From Rhizobium chutanense (GTDB lineage: Bacteria; Pseudomonadota; Alphaproteobacteria; Rhizobiales; Rhizobiaceae), in NCBI RefSeq assembly GCF_002531935.1, contig NZ_NWSV01000001.1:62001-126000 (forward strand): 64,000 nucleotides of DNA. Direction: 5' to 3'. A program made the translations under genes and the position numbers. Each line of letters opens with the position of its first letter. Position 1 is the stretch's first letter. The notes beneath the pieces were generated by a model that ran no database searches, was not told where the DNA came from, and saw only the letters and a program-made list of their open reading frames with translations. Of this stretch, positions 42,517 through 52,378 are shown one piece after another.

Positions 42517-44445
42517 ATGCGGATCAGAGGGAAAAGCCCGAAAACAGGTATTGCGTATCGGCGAACAGGCACCATGATGGTGGTCGCAGCGGCAGCTGCG
42601 TTCTCACCGGTCCTGATCGGCGATGCTTACGCCTTCAAGCTTTTCGGCATTACCATCTTCGGCAAGGAAGAGGACGAAGGTCAACAGGTGCCCGATCCGG
42701 TGCGCTACCATGTCGACCTCAAAGCCGATACCGCCGATCCCGACCTCAAAGAAGCGCTGGAAAACAGTTCGCGTCTCGTCAGTGACCAGAAGCAGCCGGT
42801 GTCCGGCGATCTCGGCATCGTCGTCAAGGCGCGCGACGACCGCGAACGGCTGATCGCCACCCTCTATGAAAAGGCCCGTTATGGCGGCGTGGTGACGATC
42901 ACCGTCGACGGCAAGAATATCGACGACCTGCCGCCCAATCCGACTTTCGACCGGTCCGGGCCGGTCCCCGTCACCGTCGACATTGCGCCCGGCCCGGTCT
43001 TCAAGGTCAGGGAAGTCCAGTTCGGCGGCGACGCCGCAAACCACAATCCCGCCGACTATGATCTTGCCCCCGGCGCTGAGGCCGGCTCGCTTGCCATCAT
43101 CAAGGCCGGCGACAAGATCGTCGAACAATTGAAGAGCGAGGGCCGGCCCTTCGCCAAGCTGACCGAACGCAAGGTCGTCGCCGATCACAAAAGCGACACC
43201 GTCGATATCGTCCTTGCCGCCGAGGGCGGTCCCATCGCTCCGATCGGCGATGTCGGCGTTTCCGGCGAAAAAACCGTCAAGCCGGCTTTCATCCAGCGTT
43301 ATTCCCGGCTGAACAAGGGCGAAGCCTATTCCCCGGAAGCGCTGAAGAAAGCCGGCGAGCGGCTTCGCGCCCTCGGCGTCTTTTCGAGCGTCACTATTCA
43401 CGAAGGCGATGCGCTGGCGCCTGACGGCACCCTGCCGATGACGATCGAGGTGTCCGAAGGCAAGCAGCGCTATTTTGGTGTCGGCGCGCAATATTCCACC
43501 ACCGACGGCTTCGGCGTGCAGGGCTATTGGGGCCACCGCAACCTGTTCGGCGAAGCCGAAACGCTGCGGATCGAGGGCTCGGTTTCGCGCCTTGGCGAAA
43601 CCACCGATATCGGCAGCCTCGACTATTCCGCCGGCATCCTTTTCACCAAGCCCGGCGCCTTCTTCCCGGCCGCCACCCTGAAGGCCGGCATCGTTGCCAA
43701 GACCGAAAATCCGGACGCCTATAATGCGACGCTCGTCACCGCCTCGCTCGGACTTTCCTACGAACTGACCGACCGGGACACGGTCTCGGCAAGTGGCGAG
43801 CTCAGCTGGGAACGCGACGACGACGCCTTCGGCACCAACGACTATCTGACCTTCACCCTGCCGCTTCAATATGACCGCGACGCGCGCGACGACAAGTTCA
43901 ACCCGACGGAAGGCTACCGCGCGACATTCTCGGTCAAGCCCGGCTATGAGATCTTCAACGCCACGCCCTATGCGGCGTTCGAGGGCTCGATTTCGGGCTA
44001 TCTGCCGTTTGGCCAGGAAGACGGCTTGGTGCTGGCCGGCAAGGTTGCCGCCGGCGTCCTGATCGGCGGCGGCGGCATCGAGAACATTCCCGCCACGCAG
44101 CGCTTCTTTGCCGGCGGCGGCGGCTCGGTGCGCGGATACAGCTATCAGGAAATCTCGCCCTATAACGACAATGGCGACCCCACAGGCGGTCGCTCCTATG
44201 TGACCGGTTCGCTGGAGGCCCGCATCAAGATCACCGATACGATCGGCATCGTGCCCTTCATCGATGTCGGCACCGTCTCCGACAGCACCTTTCCGGGTTT
44301 TTCCGATATCCGCGCCGGCGCCGGTGCGGGAATACGATATGCGACGCCTTTCGGTCCGCTGCGGCTTGATTTTGCCATGCCGCTGAACAAGTACGAAGGT
44401 GGCACAGATTACGGAATCTATGCGGGCATCGGTCAATCCTTCTAG
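42517..44445 (+). CDS. tamA: TamA, Omp85-family outer-membrane translocation protein
   Basis: This 642-residue outer-membrane protein has an N-terminal signal region (about residues 20-40, ending DAYAF), POTRA-like domains (about 60-290) and a C-terminal Omp85 barrel. The barrel has the lid motif VRGYSYQE at about residues 533-540 and ends with an aromatic, GIGQSF. With TamB it forms the translocation and assembly module for outer-membrane proteins and probably lipid transport. tamB follows 51 bases downstream. Confidence 0.93.
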   Translation: MRIRGKSPKTGIAYRRTGTMMVVAAAAAFSPVLIGDAYAFKLFGITIFGKEEDEGQQVPDPVRYHVDLKADTADPDLKEALENSSRLVSDQKQPVSGDLGIVVKARDDRERLIATLYEKARYGGVVTITVDGKNIDDLPPNPTFDRSGPVPVTVDIAPGPVFKVREVQFGGDAANHNPADYDLAPGAEAGSLAIIKAGDKIVEQLKSEGRPFAKLTERKVVADHKSDTVDIVLAAEGGPIAPIGDVGVSGEKTVKPAFIQRYSRLNKGEAYSPEALKKAGERLRALGVFSSVTIHEGDALAPDGTLPMTIEVSEGKQRYFGVGAQYSTTDGFGVQGYWGHRNLFGEAETLRIEGSVSRLGETTDIGSLDYSAGILFTKPGAFFPAATLKAGIVAKTENPDAYNATLVTASLGLSYELTDRDTVSASGELSWERDDDAFGTNDYLTFTLPLQYDRDARDDKFNPTEGYRATFSVKPGYEIFNATPYAAFEGSISGYLPFGQEDGLVLAGKVAAGVLIGGGGIENIPATQRFFAGGGGSVRGYSYQEISPYNDNGDPTGGRSYVTGSLEARIKITDTIGIVPFIDVGTVSDSTFPGFSDIRAGAGAGIRYATPFGPLRLDFAMPLNKYEGGTDYGIYAGIGQSF

Positions 44446-44508
44446 AATTGCCGTTAACCGCGTTTTTCGATCTGTGACCGCCATGAAAACGGGGTAGTGT
44501 CCGCGCCG

Positions 44509-47500
44509 ATGCAAATGCTGGCAAAAATCGTCACCTGGGTCATACGGCTCACCGGCTATGTCGCCGGCGCCGCTTTGATTCTTACGGTCGTAGCCCTTGC
44601 GATCTTCGGCTTCACCGCCTTCGGCGCCCGCATCGTCACCGAAAAGATAGCCTCGACGCTGTCCAACCGCGACATGACGATCACGGTGCGTGAACCGGAA
44701 GGTCTTCTGACCGGTGGGCTGCGCGCCGCCGAGATCACCGTCTCCGATACCAGGGGCGTGTTTGCGGAAGTTCACGGCATCGCGATCGACTGGAACCCGC
44801 TGGCGCTGCTGACCGGAACCTTCCATGCCAAACGCTTCGAGATCGAAGCGATCGATGTGCTGCGCAAGCCGGTGCGCACCCTGCCCTCGCGGCCCGGAGC
44901 AGAAAATTCCGGCGGCTTCAGCCTTCCGATCAAGCTCGATATCGATCGCATCGCGCTGCCCGATATCAAGCTTGCCGAACCCTTTGCCGGGCGCGCCTTC
45001 GCGCTCGCTGCCGAGGGTAGCCTGTCGGCGAACGGCGATGGCGGCGAGGCCGTCGTCAACGTCAGCCGTCACGCAGTTCCGGATGCGCGGCTTGCCGCCG
45101 ACATCGCTTATGCGCCGGCCGAAAACCGGCTGCGGCTGAAGGCGCAGCTTTCCGAGCCGAAGGGCGGGCTGGTCGCCGGCTTGCTCGGCCTGCCGGACGA
45201 TCCCGCCGTCAACATCGATCTCGACGGCCAGGGGCCGATATCCGATTGGAAAGGCAAAGTGCAGGCCGCCCTCGACGGCCAGCCGCGCGCCGCGATCGAG
45301 GCCCGGCATCAGATCACGGCAGACGGACTGCATCACCTCGACCTCAAGGGCGGCGGCGATCTCAGTTCGCTGCTTCCATCGGCATTCCGGCCGCTTTTCG
45401 CCGGCCAGACCAATATCGATCTCGCCACCACCTTCGACAATCGCGGCAAGATCGACATCCAGACCGGCAATATCGCCACCGGCAGCCTCGTCATCGCCGC
45501 ATCGGGCACGCTCGATCCGGCCGGCAACAATAGCCTGAACGCCAATCTGCTCGGCACATCCGGCCCGGTCGATTTCCGCTGGCCGCTTGCCGAAGGCGAT
45601 GCGCGCTTCCTGATTTCAGGTCTCAACCTAGCCCTGACAGGCGACGCCCAGACGGCCCGACTGAGCGTCGGCGGTTCGCTCGACAGCGCAACCCTTCCAC
45701 AGGCCGATATCGGCAACGTCAAGCTGACGGCAAAGAGCGACGCCTTCAATCTCGCCGCCCGTTCCGGCAGCGTTCAGCTGCGTCTGGCAGCCGGCGACGC
45801 GAGTTTTGCCGAGCCGAACCTCAACCGCGCGGTCCAAGGCCCCGTGACGATCGCCGCGCCGCTGCAGATCTCGCCCGCCGGCATCGGCTTCAACGGCACC
45901 ACCGTCGAAAGCACCAATATCAATGGCAGCCTCAACGGCTCCTATAGGCCGGCCGATCAAACGCTGACCGGCAACGTCAAGCTCGCCATCGCACCGGCAG
46001 CGTTGCCGGCTGCGGTGGCGGGCAAGTTCGACGGGCTGATCTCGCTCGAAAGCCAAGTGGTCGGTACCATCCCGTCGAAGTTCGCGCTGTCCAACCTCGT
46101 CCTGAAATCCGGCACGCTGGAAGCCGCCGGCAACGTCGCGCTTGAGGGCTCGACGTTGAATGCCGACCTCTCCGGTCGGCTGCCTGACATCGGCAAACTC
46201 GTCGCTGGCGCCCGCGGTTCGGTAGGCTATGCGTTGAGAGGCGGAGGCGAACTTCCGGCAATCTCGGTGTCGGCCAATCTCAAGGCCGCCAGCCTTGAGA
46301 TGGCCGACCGCGTGCTTGCCAACCTCAACATCGACCTGTCGGGTGTCGCCGACCCCAAGGCGCCGCAGGGCAAGATCGCCGCCACCGGCACGATCGACGG
46401 CCAGCCGATCGGCATCAACGGCGACATCCGCTCTGAGGACGGCAAGACCAGCATTCCGGCGCTGACCGCCGATATCGGCGGCAACCGCTTGACCGGCAAT
46501 CTGGAATTTTCACCCACCCTTGAGCCGACAGGCGCACTGACATTCGACTTCCCCAATATCGGCCTGCTCGCCGCACTCGGCGGACAGAAGGCTGAAGGCG
46601 ATCTCAAGGGGTCGCTCGGCATCGAGAGCAACAGCGGCAAGATTGCGTTGAAGCTGCTGGCATCAGGCGGCTCGATCCGCCGCGATACGCTTGCGATCGT
46701 CAAACCCGATATCGACGTCACGATCAGCGATCTCAGCGCGCTTGCGGCAAACGGCACTGTTAAGGCCGAGGAACTGAATGCCGGCGCGAACAGGCTCGCC
46801 GGTCTTTCGCTCGGTTTCACCAAACAGCAGAACCAGGCCGATTTCGACCTTAACGCCGCCTATGACGGCAATCCGGTGCTGGCCGCCGGCAATATCCAGG
46901 CGCCAGGCGGCACGATCGCGGTCAATCTTGATCGCTTCTCGGCCAGCCCCCGCAACATCCCGGTCGAACTTGCCGCACCGACTGAGGTCACGATCGGCGG
47001 CGGCACCGCCAATCTGAACGGACTGACGCTGAAAACAGGCACCGGCTCGGTGAGCGTCACCGGCTCCGCCGGCGAGACGCTGAAGCTGAATGCCGACATC
47101 CACGAATTGCCGGCAGCCCTTGCCAATGGTTTCGTGCCGACCCTTTCAGCCGGCGGCACGATCTCCGGAACGATCGCGGTGACCGGCACGCCGGCGGCAC
47201 CCGTCGCCGATTTCAAGCTCGACTGGAAGGATGCGACGACCGGGCAGACCAAGGGCGCCGGGCTGGCGCCGCTCAGCATCGCCGCCGGCGGCAAATTCGC
47301 CGACAACAGGCTCGATTTCGACACGACGATCGGCAATGACGACGGCCTGTCTCTGAAGGCCGCCGGCAATGTCGCTCTCGCCGATCCGAAGAACCCGGTC
47401 CTGGATGTCGACGCCGATATCCTCAGCCTGCCCGCCCGCATCGCCAATGGTTTCGTTGCCGATCTCGCCGCCGAGGGCACGATTACAGGAAAAATAGCGG

Positions 47501-50500
47501 CCTCCGGCTCTCTTGCCGCGCCCACTGCCGATTTCGATCTCGATTGGAAGAAGGCAGCCACAAGCCAGACGAAACGGGCCGGCCTTGCGGATCTCGGCCT
47601 GAAAGCATCCGGAAAATTCGCCGACAACAAGCTCGATTTCGATACGGCGATATCAGGCGCCGACAGCCTGTCGCTGAAGGCAAACGGCAATGTCGCCATA
47701 ACAGGCACGACGATCGGCAACGTCACGGTCGACGCCGCGCTGACAAATGTTCCCGCAAGCATCGCAAACAGCTTCGTCGCCGATCTCGCCGCCGAAGGCG
47801 CGATCTCAGGAAAGATCTCGGCCAACGGGTCCCTTTCCGCCCCCAGCGCGGATTTCGATCTCACTTGGAAAGACGCTGCGACGAGCCATACGAAACGTGC
47901 AGGCCTTGCAGGACTCGGCGTCGCCGCATCGGGAAAATTTGCTGAAAACAAGCTTGATTTCAATGCGGCAGCCAGCGGCGATAAAGACCTCTCACTGAAG
48001 GCCACGGGCAATGTCGCGCTGGCCGGCACCACGGTCGAAAACCTCAAGGTCGATGCCGAGATCGTCAAGCTTCCGGCCGCGCTCGCAAACGCTTTCGTTC
48101 CGGATCTCGCGGCCGGCGGCACGATATCAGGCACGGTGTCGGCCGCAGGCACACCCGCCGCACCGAAAGCCGACTTCAAGCTCGATTGGACGGATGCGGC
48201 GACCAGCCAGACCAGAAGCGCCCATCTCTCAGGCCTCGCGCTTGCTGCATCCGGCCGCTTTGCCGACAACCGGCTCGATTTCGATGGCAATCTCAGCGGC
48301 AAGGACGGCCTGTCGCTGAAGGCGGCCGGCAACCTTGCGATATCGGGCACCGCGGTTAAAACCCTTGACCTCAAGGCCGATCTTGCCAACCTGCCCGCCG
48401 GCCTCGCCAACGGCTTCGTCTCCGGCCTTGCGGCAGAGGGCACCGTCTCGGGAACGGCATCCGCGTCCGGCGCGCTTCCAAAGCCCGCCGTCGAATTCAA
48501 GCTCGACTGGAAGAATGCCGCCACCGCCCAGACCAGGAGCAGCGGCCTGTCGGGCCTGAGTGCGGCAGCATCCGGCAAGTTCGCCAATGACCGGGTCGAT
48601 TTCGACGCCAATCTCGCCGGCAAGGATGGCGTGCTGGCCAAGGCGACCGGCGGCGTCACCATCGCGGGAACGGCAATCCGCGACCTTTCGATCAATGCCG
48701 ATATCCCGGCGCTGCCGGCCAATATCGCCAATGCCTTCGTTCCCGGTCTCGGTGCCGAAGGCACGCTCTCGGCAAACGCCGTGACGTCGGGAACGCCGGC
48801 CAATCCGATCGTCGATTTCAAGCTCGCCTGGAAAGATGCCGCGACCAGCCACACGAAGGCTGCCGGCCTTTCCCGGCTGGTACTGGCGGCGACCGGAAAA
48901 TACGCCGGCGACAGGCTCGATTTCGATGCCGATCTCAGCGGTGGCGGCGGCATTGCGCTGAAAGCCGCGGGCAATCTTTCGATCGCCGGCACCTCGATCC
49001 GCTCGGTCGACGTCACGGCGAACGCCACCAACGTCCCGGTCGGCCTCGCCAATGGCTTCGTGCCCGGCCTTGGCGCCGAGGGCGCGGTTTCGGCGACCGC
49101 AAAGGCCACCGGCGCGCTATCGGCGCCGTCCGTCGACTTCAAGGTCGACTGGAAGAACGCGGCGACGAGCCAGACGAAAGGCGCCGGCCTTTCGTCATTC
49201 ACCATCGGCGCCTCAGGCAAGCTTGTCGGCGACAGACTGACCATCGACACCAGCCTTGCCGGCGACGCCGGCATGTCGCTGAAGGGCGGCGGCAGCGTTG
49301 TGATCACAGGCAATCGCGCCATCGACATGCGCTTCAACGGCAATCTTCCCTTCGCCGTGCTCGGCGCGCCGCTTGCCGCACAGGGCCTCGTCGCCGACGG
49401 CGTCGCCACCGTCAATCTGCAGGTCGGCGGAACGGCCGCTGCACCCGTCATCAACGGCACCGTTGCAACCAATGGCGCCAAGCTCGTCGACGTCCGGCGC
49501 AATCTTGCCGTCAACAATCTGACGGCGGCAGTGACCTTCAACGGCAACCAGGCCGTGATATCGCGCCTCAGCGGCAATCTCGGCGGCGGCGGCACGATCT
49601 CGGCGAGCGGCACCGTCGGCATCCAGCCGGCCGGCGGCTTTCCCGCCGATATTTCGATCAAGCTCGACAAGGCGGTCTATGTCGACGGCACCCTTGTCGT
49701 CTCCACCGTCAGCGGAACCCTGGGTCTGCGCGGGCCGATCATGAGCGCGACGCTGAACGGCAAGCTTCGGCTGGACAAGACCTCGATCACCGTTCCGGAA
49801 AAATTGCCGACCTCGCTCCGTGAAATCGATATCCGGCACAAGAATGCACCGCGGGCGGTGCTTGCGCAGCTCAGAGAAGACGGCGAGCGGAAACCCGGCG
49901 AGAAATCCTCGACGATCACGCTCGATCTCGAAATCGACGCGCCCTCGCATATCTTCGTGCGCGGCCGCGGCATCGATGCCGAGCTCGGCGGCAGTGTGAC
50001 GATCCGCGGAACGGCGGCTGCACCCGTCGTGACCGGCGGTTTCACCATGCGCCGCGGGCGCCTGACCATTCTCAACCGCCGTATGGATTTCACCGACAAG
50101 AGCCGGATCACCTTTGCCGGCGACCTGACGCCGGCGCTCGATATGGAAGCGACCTCCGCCTCCGGCTCGACGACGCTGACCGTCGATGTCGCAGGTCTCG
50201 CCACCGACCCGGCGATCACCTTCTCCTCCTCGCCGCAGCTGCCGCAGGATGAGGTGCTGGCGCAGCTGATCTTCGGCCAGTCGATGTCGAAGCTCTCGCC
50301 GGTGCAGATCGCCCAGCTCGCCGACGCCGTCAGTCAGCTGGCCGGCAACCGCTCCACCTCGCTTTTCGAAGGTCTGCGCAACCAGCTCGGCGTCGACGAT
50401 CTCGACATCAGCACCGATTCCAAGGGCCAGACGAGCGTCAGCGTCGGCCGCTATCTCAACGACCGCACCTATTTCGAACTGCAGCAGGGCGGCGCAGCCG

Positions 50501-50610
50501 GCGCCAAGGCGATCATCAACCTCGACGTCGGCCGCGGCGTCAAACTGCGCGGCGCGGCAGGGGGCAATGGCGAAGGGGAAGCAGGCGTCGTTTATGAACG
50601 GGAATATTGA
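44509..50610 (+). CDS. tamB: TamB-family AsmA-like envelope protein with seven-fold internal repeat
   Basis: This protein of about 2033 residues has one N-terminal membrane segment (about residues 12-37: LTGYVAGAALILTVVALAIF). A very long beta-rich periplasmic body follows, then the DUF490/TamB C-terminal domain (about 1700-2033; GRYLNDRTYFELQQG). It bridges inner and outer membranes and partners TamA; the family is linked to phospholipid transport. Residues about 860-1610 consist of seven copies of a 107-residue unit containing DWK-A-ATSQTK. Usual TamB proteins are 1200-1500 residues, so this one is long. The start may be GTG 44497 or ATG 44509. Confidence 0.92.
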   Translation: MQMLAKIVTWVIRLTGYVAGAALILTVVALAIFGFTAFGARIVTEKIASTLSNRDMTITVREPEGLLTGGLRAAEITVSDTRGVFAEVHGIAIDWNPLALLTGTFHAKRFEIEAIDVLRKPVRTLPSRPGAENSGGFSLPIKLDIDRIALPDIKLAEPFAGRAFALAAEGSLSANGDGGEAVVNVSRHAVPDARLAADIAYAPAENRLRLKAQLSEPKGGLVAGLLGLPDDPAVNIDLDGQGPISDWKGKVQAALDGQPRAAIEARHQITADGLHHLDLKGGGDLSSLLPSAFRPLFAGQTNIDLATTFDNRGKIDIQTGNIATGSLVIAASGTLDPAGNNSLNANLLGTSGPVDFRWPLAEGDARFLISGLNLALTGDAQTARLSVGGSLDSATLPQADIGNVKLTAKSDAFNLAARSGSVQLRLAAGDASFAEPNLNRAVQGPVTIAAPLQISPAGIGFNGTTVESTNINGSLNGSYRPADQTLTGNVKLAIAPAALPAAVAGKFDGLISLESQVVGTIPSKFALSNLVLKSGTLEAAGNVALEGSTLNADLSGRLPDIGKLVAGARGSVGYALRGGGELPAISVSANLKAASLEMADRVLANLNIDLSGVADPKAPQGKIAATGTIDGQPIGINGDIRSEDGKTSIPALTADIGGNRLTGNLEFSPTLEPTGALTFDFPNIGLLAALGGQKAEGDLKGSLGIESNSGKIALKLLASGGSIRRDTLAIVKPDIDVTISDLSALAANGTVKAEELNAGANRLAGLSLGFTKQQNQADFDLNAAYDGNPVLAAGNIQAPGGTIAVNLDRFSASPRNIPVELAAPTEVTIGGGTANLNGLTLKTGTGSVSVTGSAGETLKLNADIHELPAALANGFVPTLSAGGTISGTIAVTGTPAAPVADFKLDWKDATTGQTKGAGLAPLSIAAGGKFADNRLDFDTTIGNDDGLSLKAAGNVALADPKNPVLDVDADILSLPARIANGFVADLAAEGTITGKIAASGSLAAPTADFDLDWKKAATSQTKRAGLADLGLKASGKFADNKLDFDTAISGADSLSLKANGNVAITGTTIGNVTVDAALTNVPASIANSFVADLAAEGAISGKISANGSLSAPSADFDLTWKDAATSHTKRAGLAGLGVAASGKFAENKLDFNAAASGDKDLSLKATGNVALAGTTVENLKVDAEIVKLPAALANAFVPDLAAGGTISGTVSAAGTPAAPKADFKLDWTDAATSQTRSAHLSGLALAASGRFADNRLDFDGNLSGKDGLSLKAAGNLAISGTAVKTLDLKADLANLPAGLANGFVSGLAAEGTVSGTASASGALPKPAVEFKLDWKNAATAQTRSSGLSGLSAAASGKFANDRVDFDANLAGKDGVLAKATGGVTIAGTAIRDLSINADIPALPANIANAFVPGLGAEGTLSANAVTSGTPANPIVDFKLAWKDAATSHTKAAGLSRLVLAATGKYAGDRLDFDADLSGGGGIALKAAGNLSIAGTSIRSVDVTANATNVPVGLANGFVPGLGAEGAVSATAKATGALSAPSVDFKVDWKNAATSQTKGAGLSSFTIGASGKLVGDRLTIDTSLAGDAGMSLKGGGSVVITGNRAIDMRFNGNLPFAVLGAPLAAQGLVADGVATVNLQVGGTAAAPVINGTVATNGAKLVDVRRNLAVNNLTAAVTFNGNQAVISRLSGNLGGGGTISASGTVGIQPAGGFPADISIKLDKAVYVDGTLVVSTVSGTLGLRGPIMSATLNGKLRLDKTSITVPEKLPTSLREIDIRHKNAPRAVLAQLREDGERKPGEKSSTITLDLEIDAPSHIFVRGRGIDAELGGSVTIRGTAAAPVVTGGFTMRRGRLTILNRRMDFTDKSRITFAGDLTPALDMEATSASGSTTLTVDVAGLATDPAITFSSSPQLPQDEVLAQLIFGQSMSKLSPVQIAQLADAVSQLAGNRSTSLFEGLRNQLGVDDLDISTDSKGQTSVSVGRYLNDRTYFELQQGGAAGAKAIINLDVGRGVKLRGAAGGNGEGEAGVVYEREY
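47089..49335 (+). repeat. Seven 321-bp tandem repeats inside tamB
   Basis: The conserved tryptophan segment (GAxTGGAAG...) starts at 47221, 47542, 47863, 48184, 48505, 48826 and 49147. Every step is exactly 321 bp (107 residues), with no insertions or deletions. The DNA copies have diverged, so the amplification is not very recent. The outer limits are approximate. Confidence 0.92.
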
Positions 50611-50664
50611 GCCGGCTTAGCGTAATTCAGGAGAGGCACGCTAAGATTGCAAATTTGCCAAGGC

Positions 50665-50802
50665 GCCCCTCACCCTAACCCTCTCCCCGTAAACGGGGCG
50701 AGGGGACGTGCCCTGCGAAAGGCGAGCGGGGAACGGAGAGGTCGCGGCAGGGTCCCTTCGCCCCGTTTACGGGGAGAAGGTGGCGGCAGCCGGATGAGGG
50801 GC
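50665..50802. repeat. Palindromic intergenic repeat (RIME-like)
   Basis: This 138-bp imperfect palindrome has outer arms GCCCCTCACCC / GGATGAGGGGC and inner arms CTCCCCGTAAACGGGGCGAG / CGCCCCGTTTACGGGGAG. It has the look of the large palindromic intergenic elements (RIME-type) of rhizobial genomes. It lies in the gap between tamB and the convergent Lrp-type gene. Confidence 0.8.
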
Positions 50803-50843
50803 TAGCCCCCGATTTCTCAGGCCAACTATCGCGTGACAATGCG

Positions 50844-51281
50844 TTAGAAACCGGTCTTGCTCGTCTTGAGCAGAATATTGCTCTCGGTCGAATTGATGCC
50901 GTTGATCAGCCGGATGCGGCGCAGCGTCTCGTCGAAGGAGGCGAGGTCGCGATCCTCGAGTTCGGCGACGAAATCCCATTTGCCGTTGGTGCTATGCAGC
51001 GCGCGCACCTGGGGCAGGCCCCGCAACTGGTCGGCCACCCGGTCGGCAAGCTTGCCGAGCACTTCGATCATGACGATGGCGCGCACACCGGCCGACCGTG
51101 TCTCATGGCCGGTGCGGATGGTGAAGCCAACGATGGTGCCGCTGGCGACGAGCCGGTCGATCCGGGCGGCGACCGTCGCCCGCGATGCGCCCGTCATCGC
51201 CGCAAGCGAGGAGACGGAAATCCGGGCATTGTGGCGAAGCGCACTCAGAAGTTCGGTATCGAGATCATCCACGCCGATCAC
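50844..51281 (-). CDS. Lrp/AsnC-family regulator of arginine catabolism
   Basis: This 145-residue regulator has an N-terminal HTH (LDTELLSALRHNARISVSSL, recognition ASRATVAARIDRLVASG) and a C-terminal RAM/AsnC ligand domain. It is divergent from arginase and ornithine aminotransferase, so it probably senses an amino acid (arginine or ornithine) and controls them, like ArgR/PutR-type Lrp proteins. It starts at GTG 51281 (or GTG 51272). Confidence 0.88.
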   Translation of the reverse strand: MIGVDDLDTELLSALRHNARISVSSLAAMTGASRATVAARIDRLVASGTIVGFTIRTGHETRSAGVRAIVMIEVLGKLADRVADQLRGLPQVRALHSTNGKWDFVAELEDRDLASFDETLRRIRLINGINSTESNILLKTSKTGF

Positions 51282-51304
51282 TTTGTCAAAATAGATTTAT
51301 CAAT

Positions 51305-51312
51305 TTGCGCAA
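51305..51312. promoter_or_regulatory. Possible Lrp-type binding site
   Basis: The palindrome TTGCGCAA in A/T-rich surroundings (AATTTGCGCAATC) lies in the 123-bp divergent gap between the Lrp-type gene and arginase. Lrp/AsnC proteins favour such short palindromes with A/T flanks. This is only a position and pattern argument. Confidence 0.35.
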
Positions 51313-51404
51313 TCATAGTCCATTTCTGACATTTTTCCATCTTTTTGCTACCAGCCGTTTAACCCAGTATCGGCCGAAACAGGCCTCAACACGGAGCCCT
51401 CCAC

Positions 51405-52340
51405 ATGAATGCTCGATCGCGATCTGTCACCCTCATCGGCGCGCCGCTGGAAGAAGGCTCCGGCCGAAGGGGCGCTGCCATGGGACCGGCGGCGCTACGG
51501 ATCGCCGGCGTCGACCAGACGCTGATCGAGCTTGGCCATGACGTCGCCGATCTCGGTGATCTCAGGATCGTGCCGGCCATGGACCTGCCGAACCATCCGA
51601 AGGCTCATAATCTGAGGATTGTCGGCGCCTTCACCCGTGCGCTCGAAAGCAGCGTCCACGACGTGGCCGCCTCTGGCCGTTTCCCGCTGATTCTCGGCGG
51701 CGACCACAGCCTGTCCATGGGCAGCGTCTCCGGCATGGCGCGATATGCCGCCAGTAAAGGCCGCCCGCTTTTCGTGCTCTGGCTCGATGCCCATGCAGAT
51801 TTCAATTCTCCGGCGACCTCGCCGTCCGGCAATATTCACGGCATGCCCGTCGCCTTCTTCTGCGGCGAGGCGGAGTTCGCCGAGATCCTGCCGAAGGACC
51901 GCGCCTTCGTCGATCCGAAGAATGTCTTCCAGGTCGGCATTCGTTCGGTCGATGCGCGCGAGCGCGAGGAAATCCACGAACACGGCGTCAACGTCTTCGA
52001 CATGCGCGCCATCGACGAGCAGGGTATCGGCGCCATCATGCGTGAGATCCTCGATGTCGTCACCAAGGCGAACGGCCTGCTGCATGTCAGCCTCGACCTC
52101 GATTTCCTCGACCCCGAAATTGCCCCCGGCGTCGGCACGACGGTGCCTGGCGGCGCGACCTTCCGCGAGGCGCATCTGGTCATGGAAATGCTTTCGGACA
52201 GCGGTCTCGTCTCGTCGCTCGATCTCGTCGAGCTCAATCCGTTTCTCGACGATCGCGGCAAAAGCGCCCGCATCCTGGTGGAACTGACGGCAAGCCTCTT
52301 CGGCCGCCGCATCTTCGATCGACCAACCCGCGCCGCATAG
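51405..52340 (+). CDS. rocF: Arginase
   Basis: This 311-residue Mn2+ enzyme hydrolyses arginine to ornithine and urea. All metal-binding motifs are visible: GGDHSLSMG at about residues 98-106, DAHADFNSP at about 128-136, and [17 protein letters not shown] at about 227-243. Length fits the family. It is followed 38 bases later by ornithine aminotransferase, so arginine is degraded to glutamate semialdehyde. Confidence 0.96.
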   Translation: MNARSRSVTLIGAPLEEGSGRRGAAMGPAALRIAGVDQTLIELGHDVADLGDLRIVPAMDLPNHPKAHNLRIVGAFTRALESSVHDVAASGRFPLILGGDHSLSMGSVSGMARYAASKGRPLFVLWLDAHADFNSPATSPSGNIHGMPVAFFCGEAEFAEILPKDRAFVDPKNVFQVGIRSVDAREREEIHEHGVNVFDMRAIDEQGIGAIMREILDVVTKANGLLHVSLDLDFLDPEIAPGVGTTVPGGATFREAHLVMEMLSDSGLVSSLDLVELNPFLDDRGKSARILVELTASLFGRRIFDRPTRAA

Positions 52341-52378
52341 GACGGGTTTCGGCACTATACTCTGGAGGGAAAACGGCC

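Noticed and set aside
42604..45336. 910-residue minus-strand open frame opposite tamA/tamB
   Set aside because: It spans two genes on the other strand and their gap, has no domain and no start signal; high GC at third positions keeps the antisense frame open.
47089..49335. Regular repeats as a possible CRISPR array
   Set aside because: The period is 321 bp, the units are fully coding in one frame and there are no short identical repeats with unique spacers.
46860..49670. 936-residue minus-strand open frame across the tamB repeats
   Set aside because: It is a long antisense shadow caused by the repeated codon pattern of the 321-bp units; serine/proline/alanine-rich with no domain.
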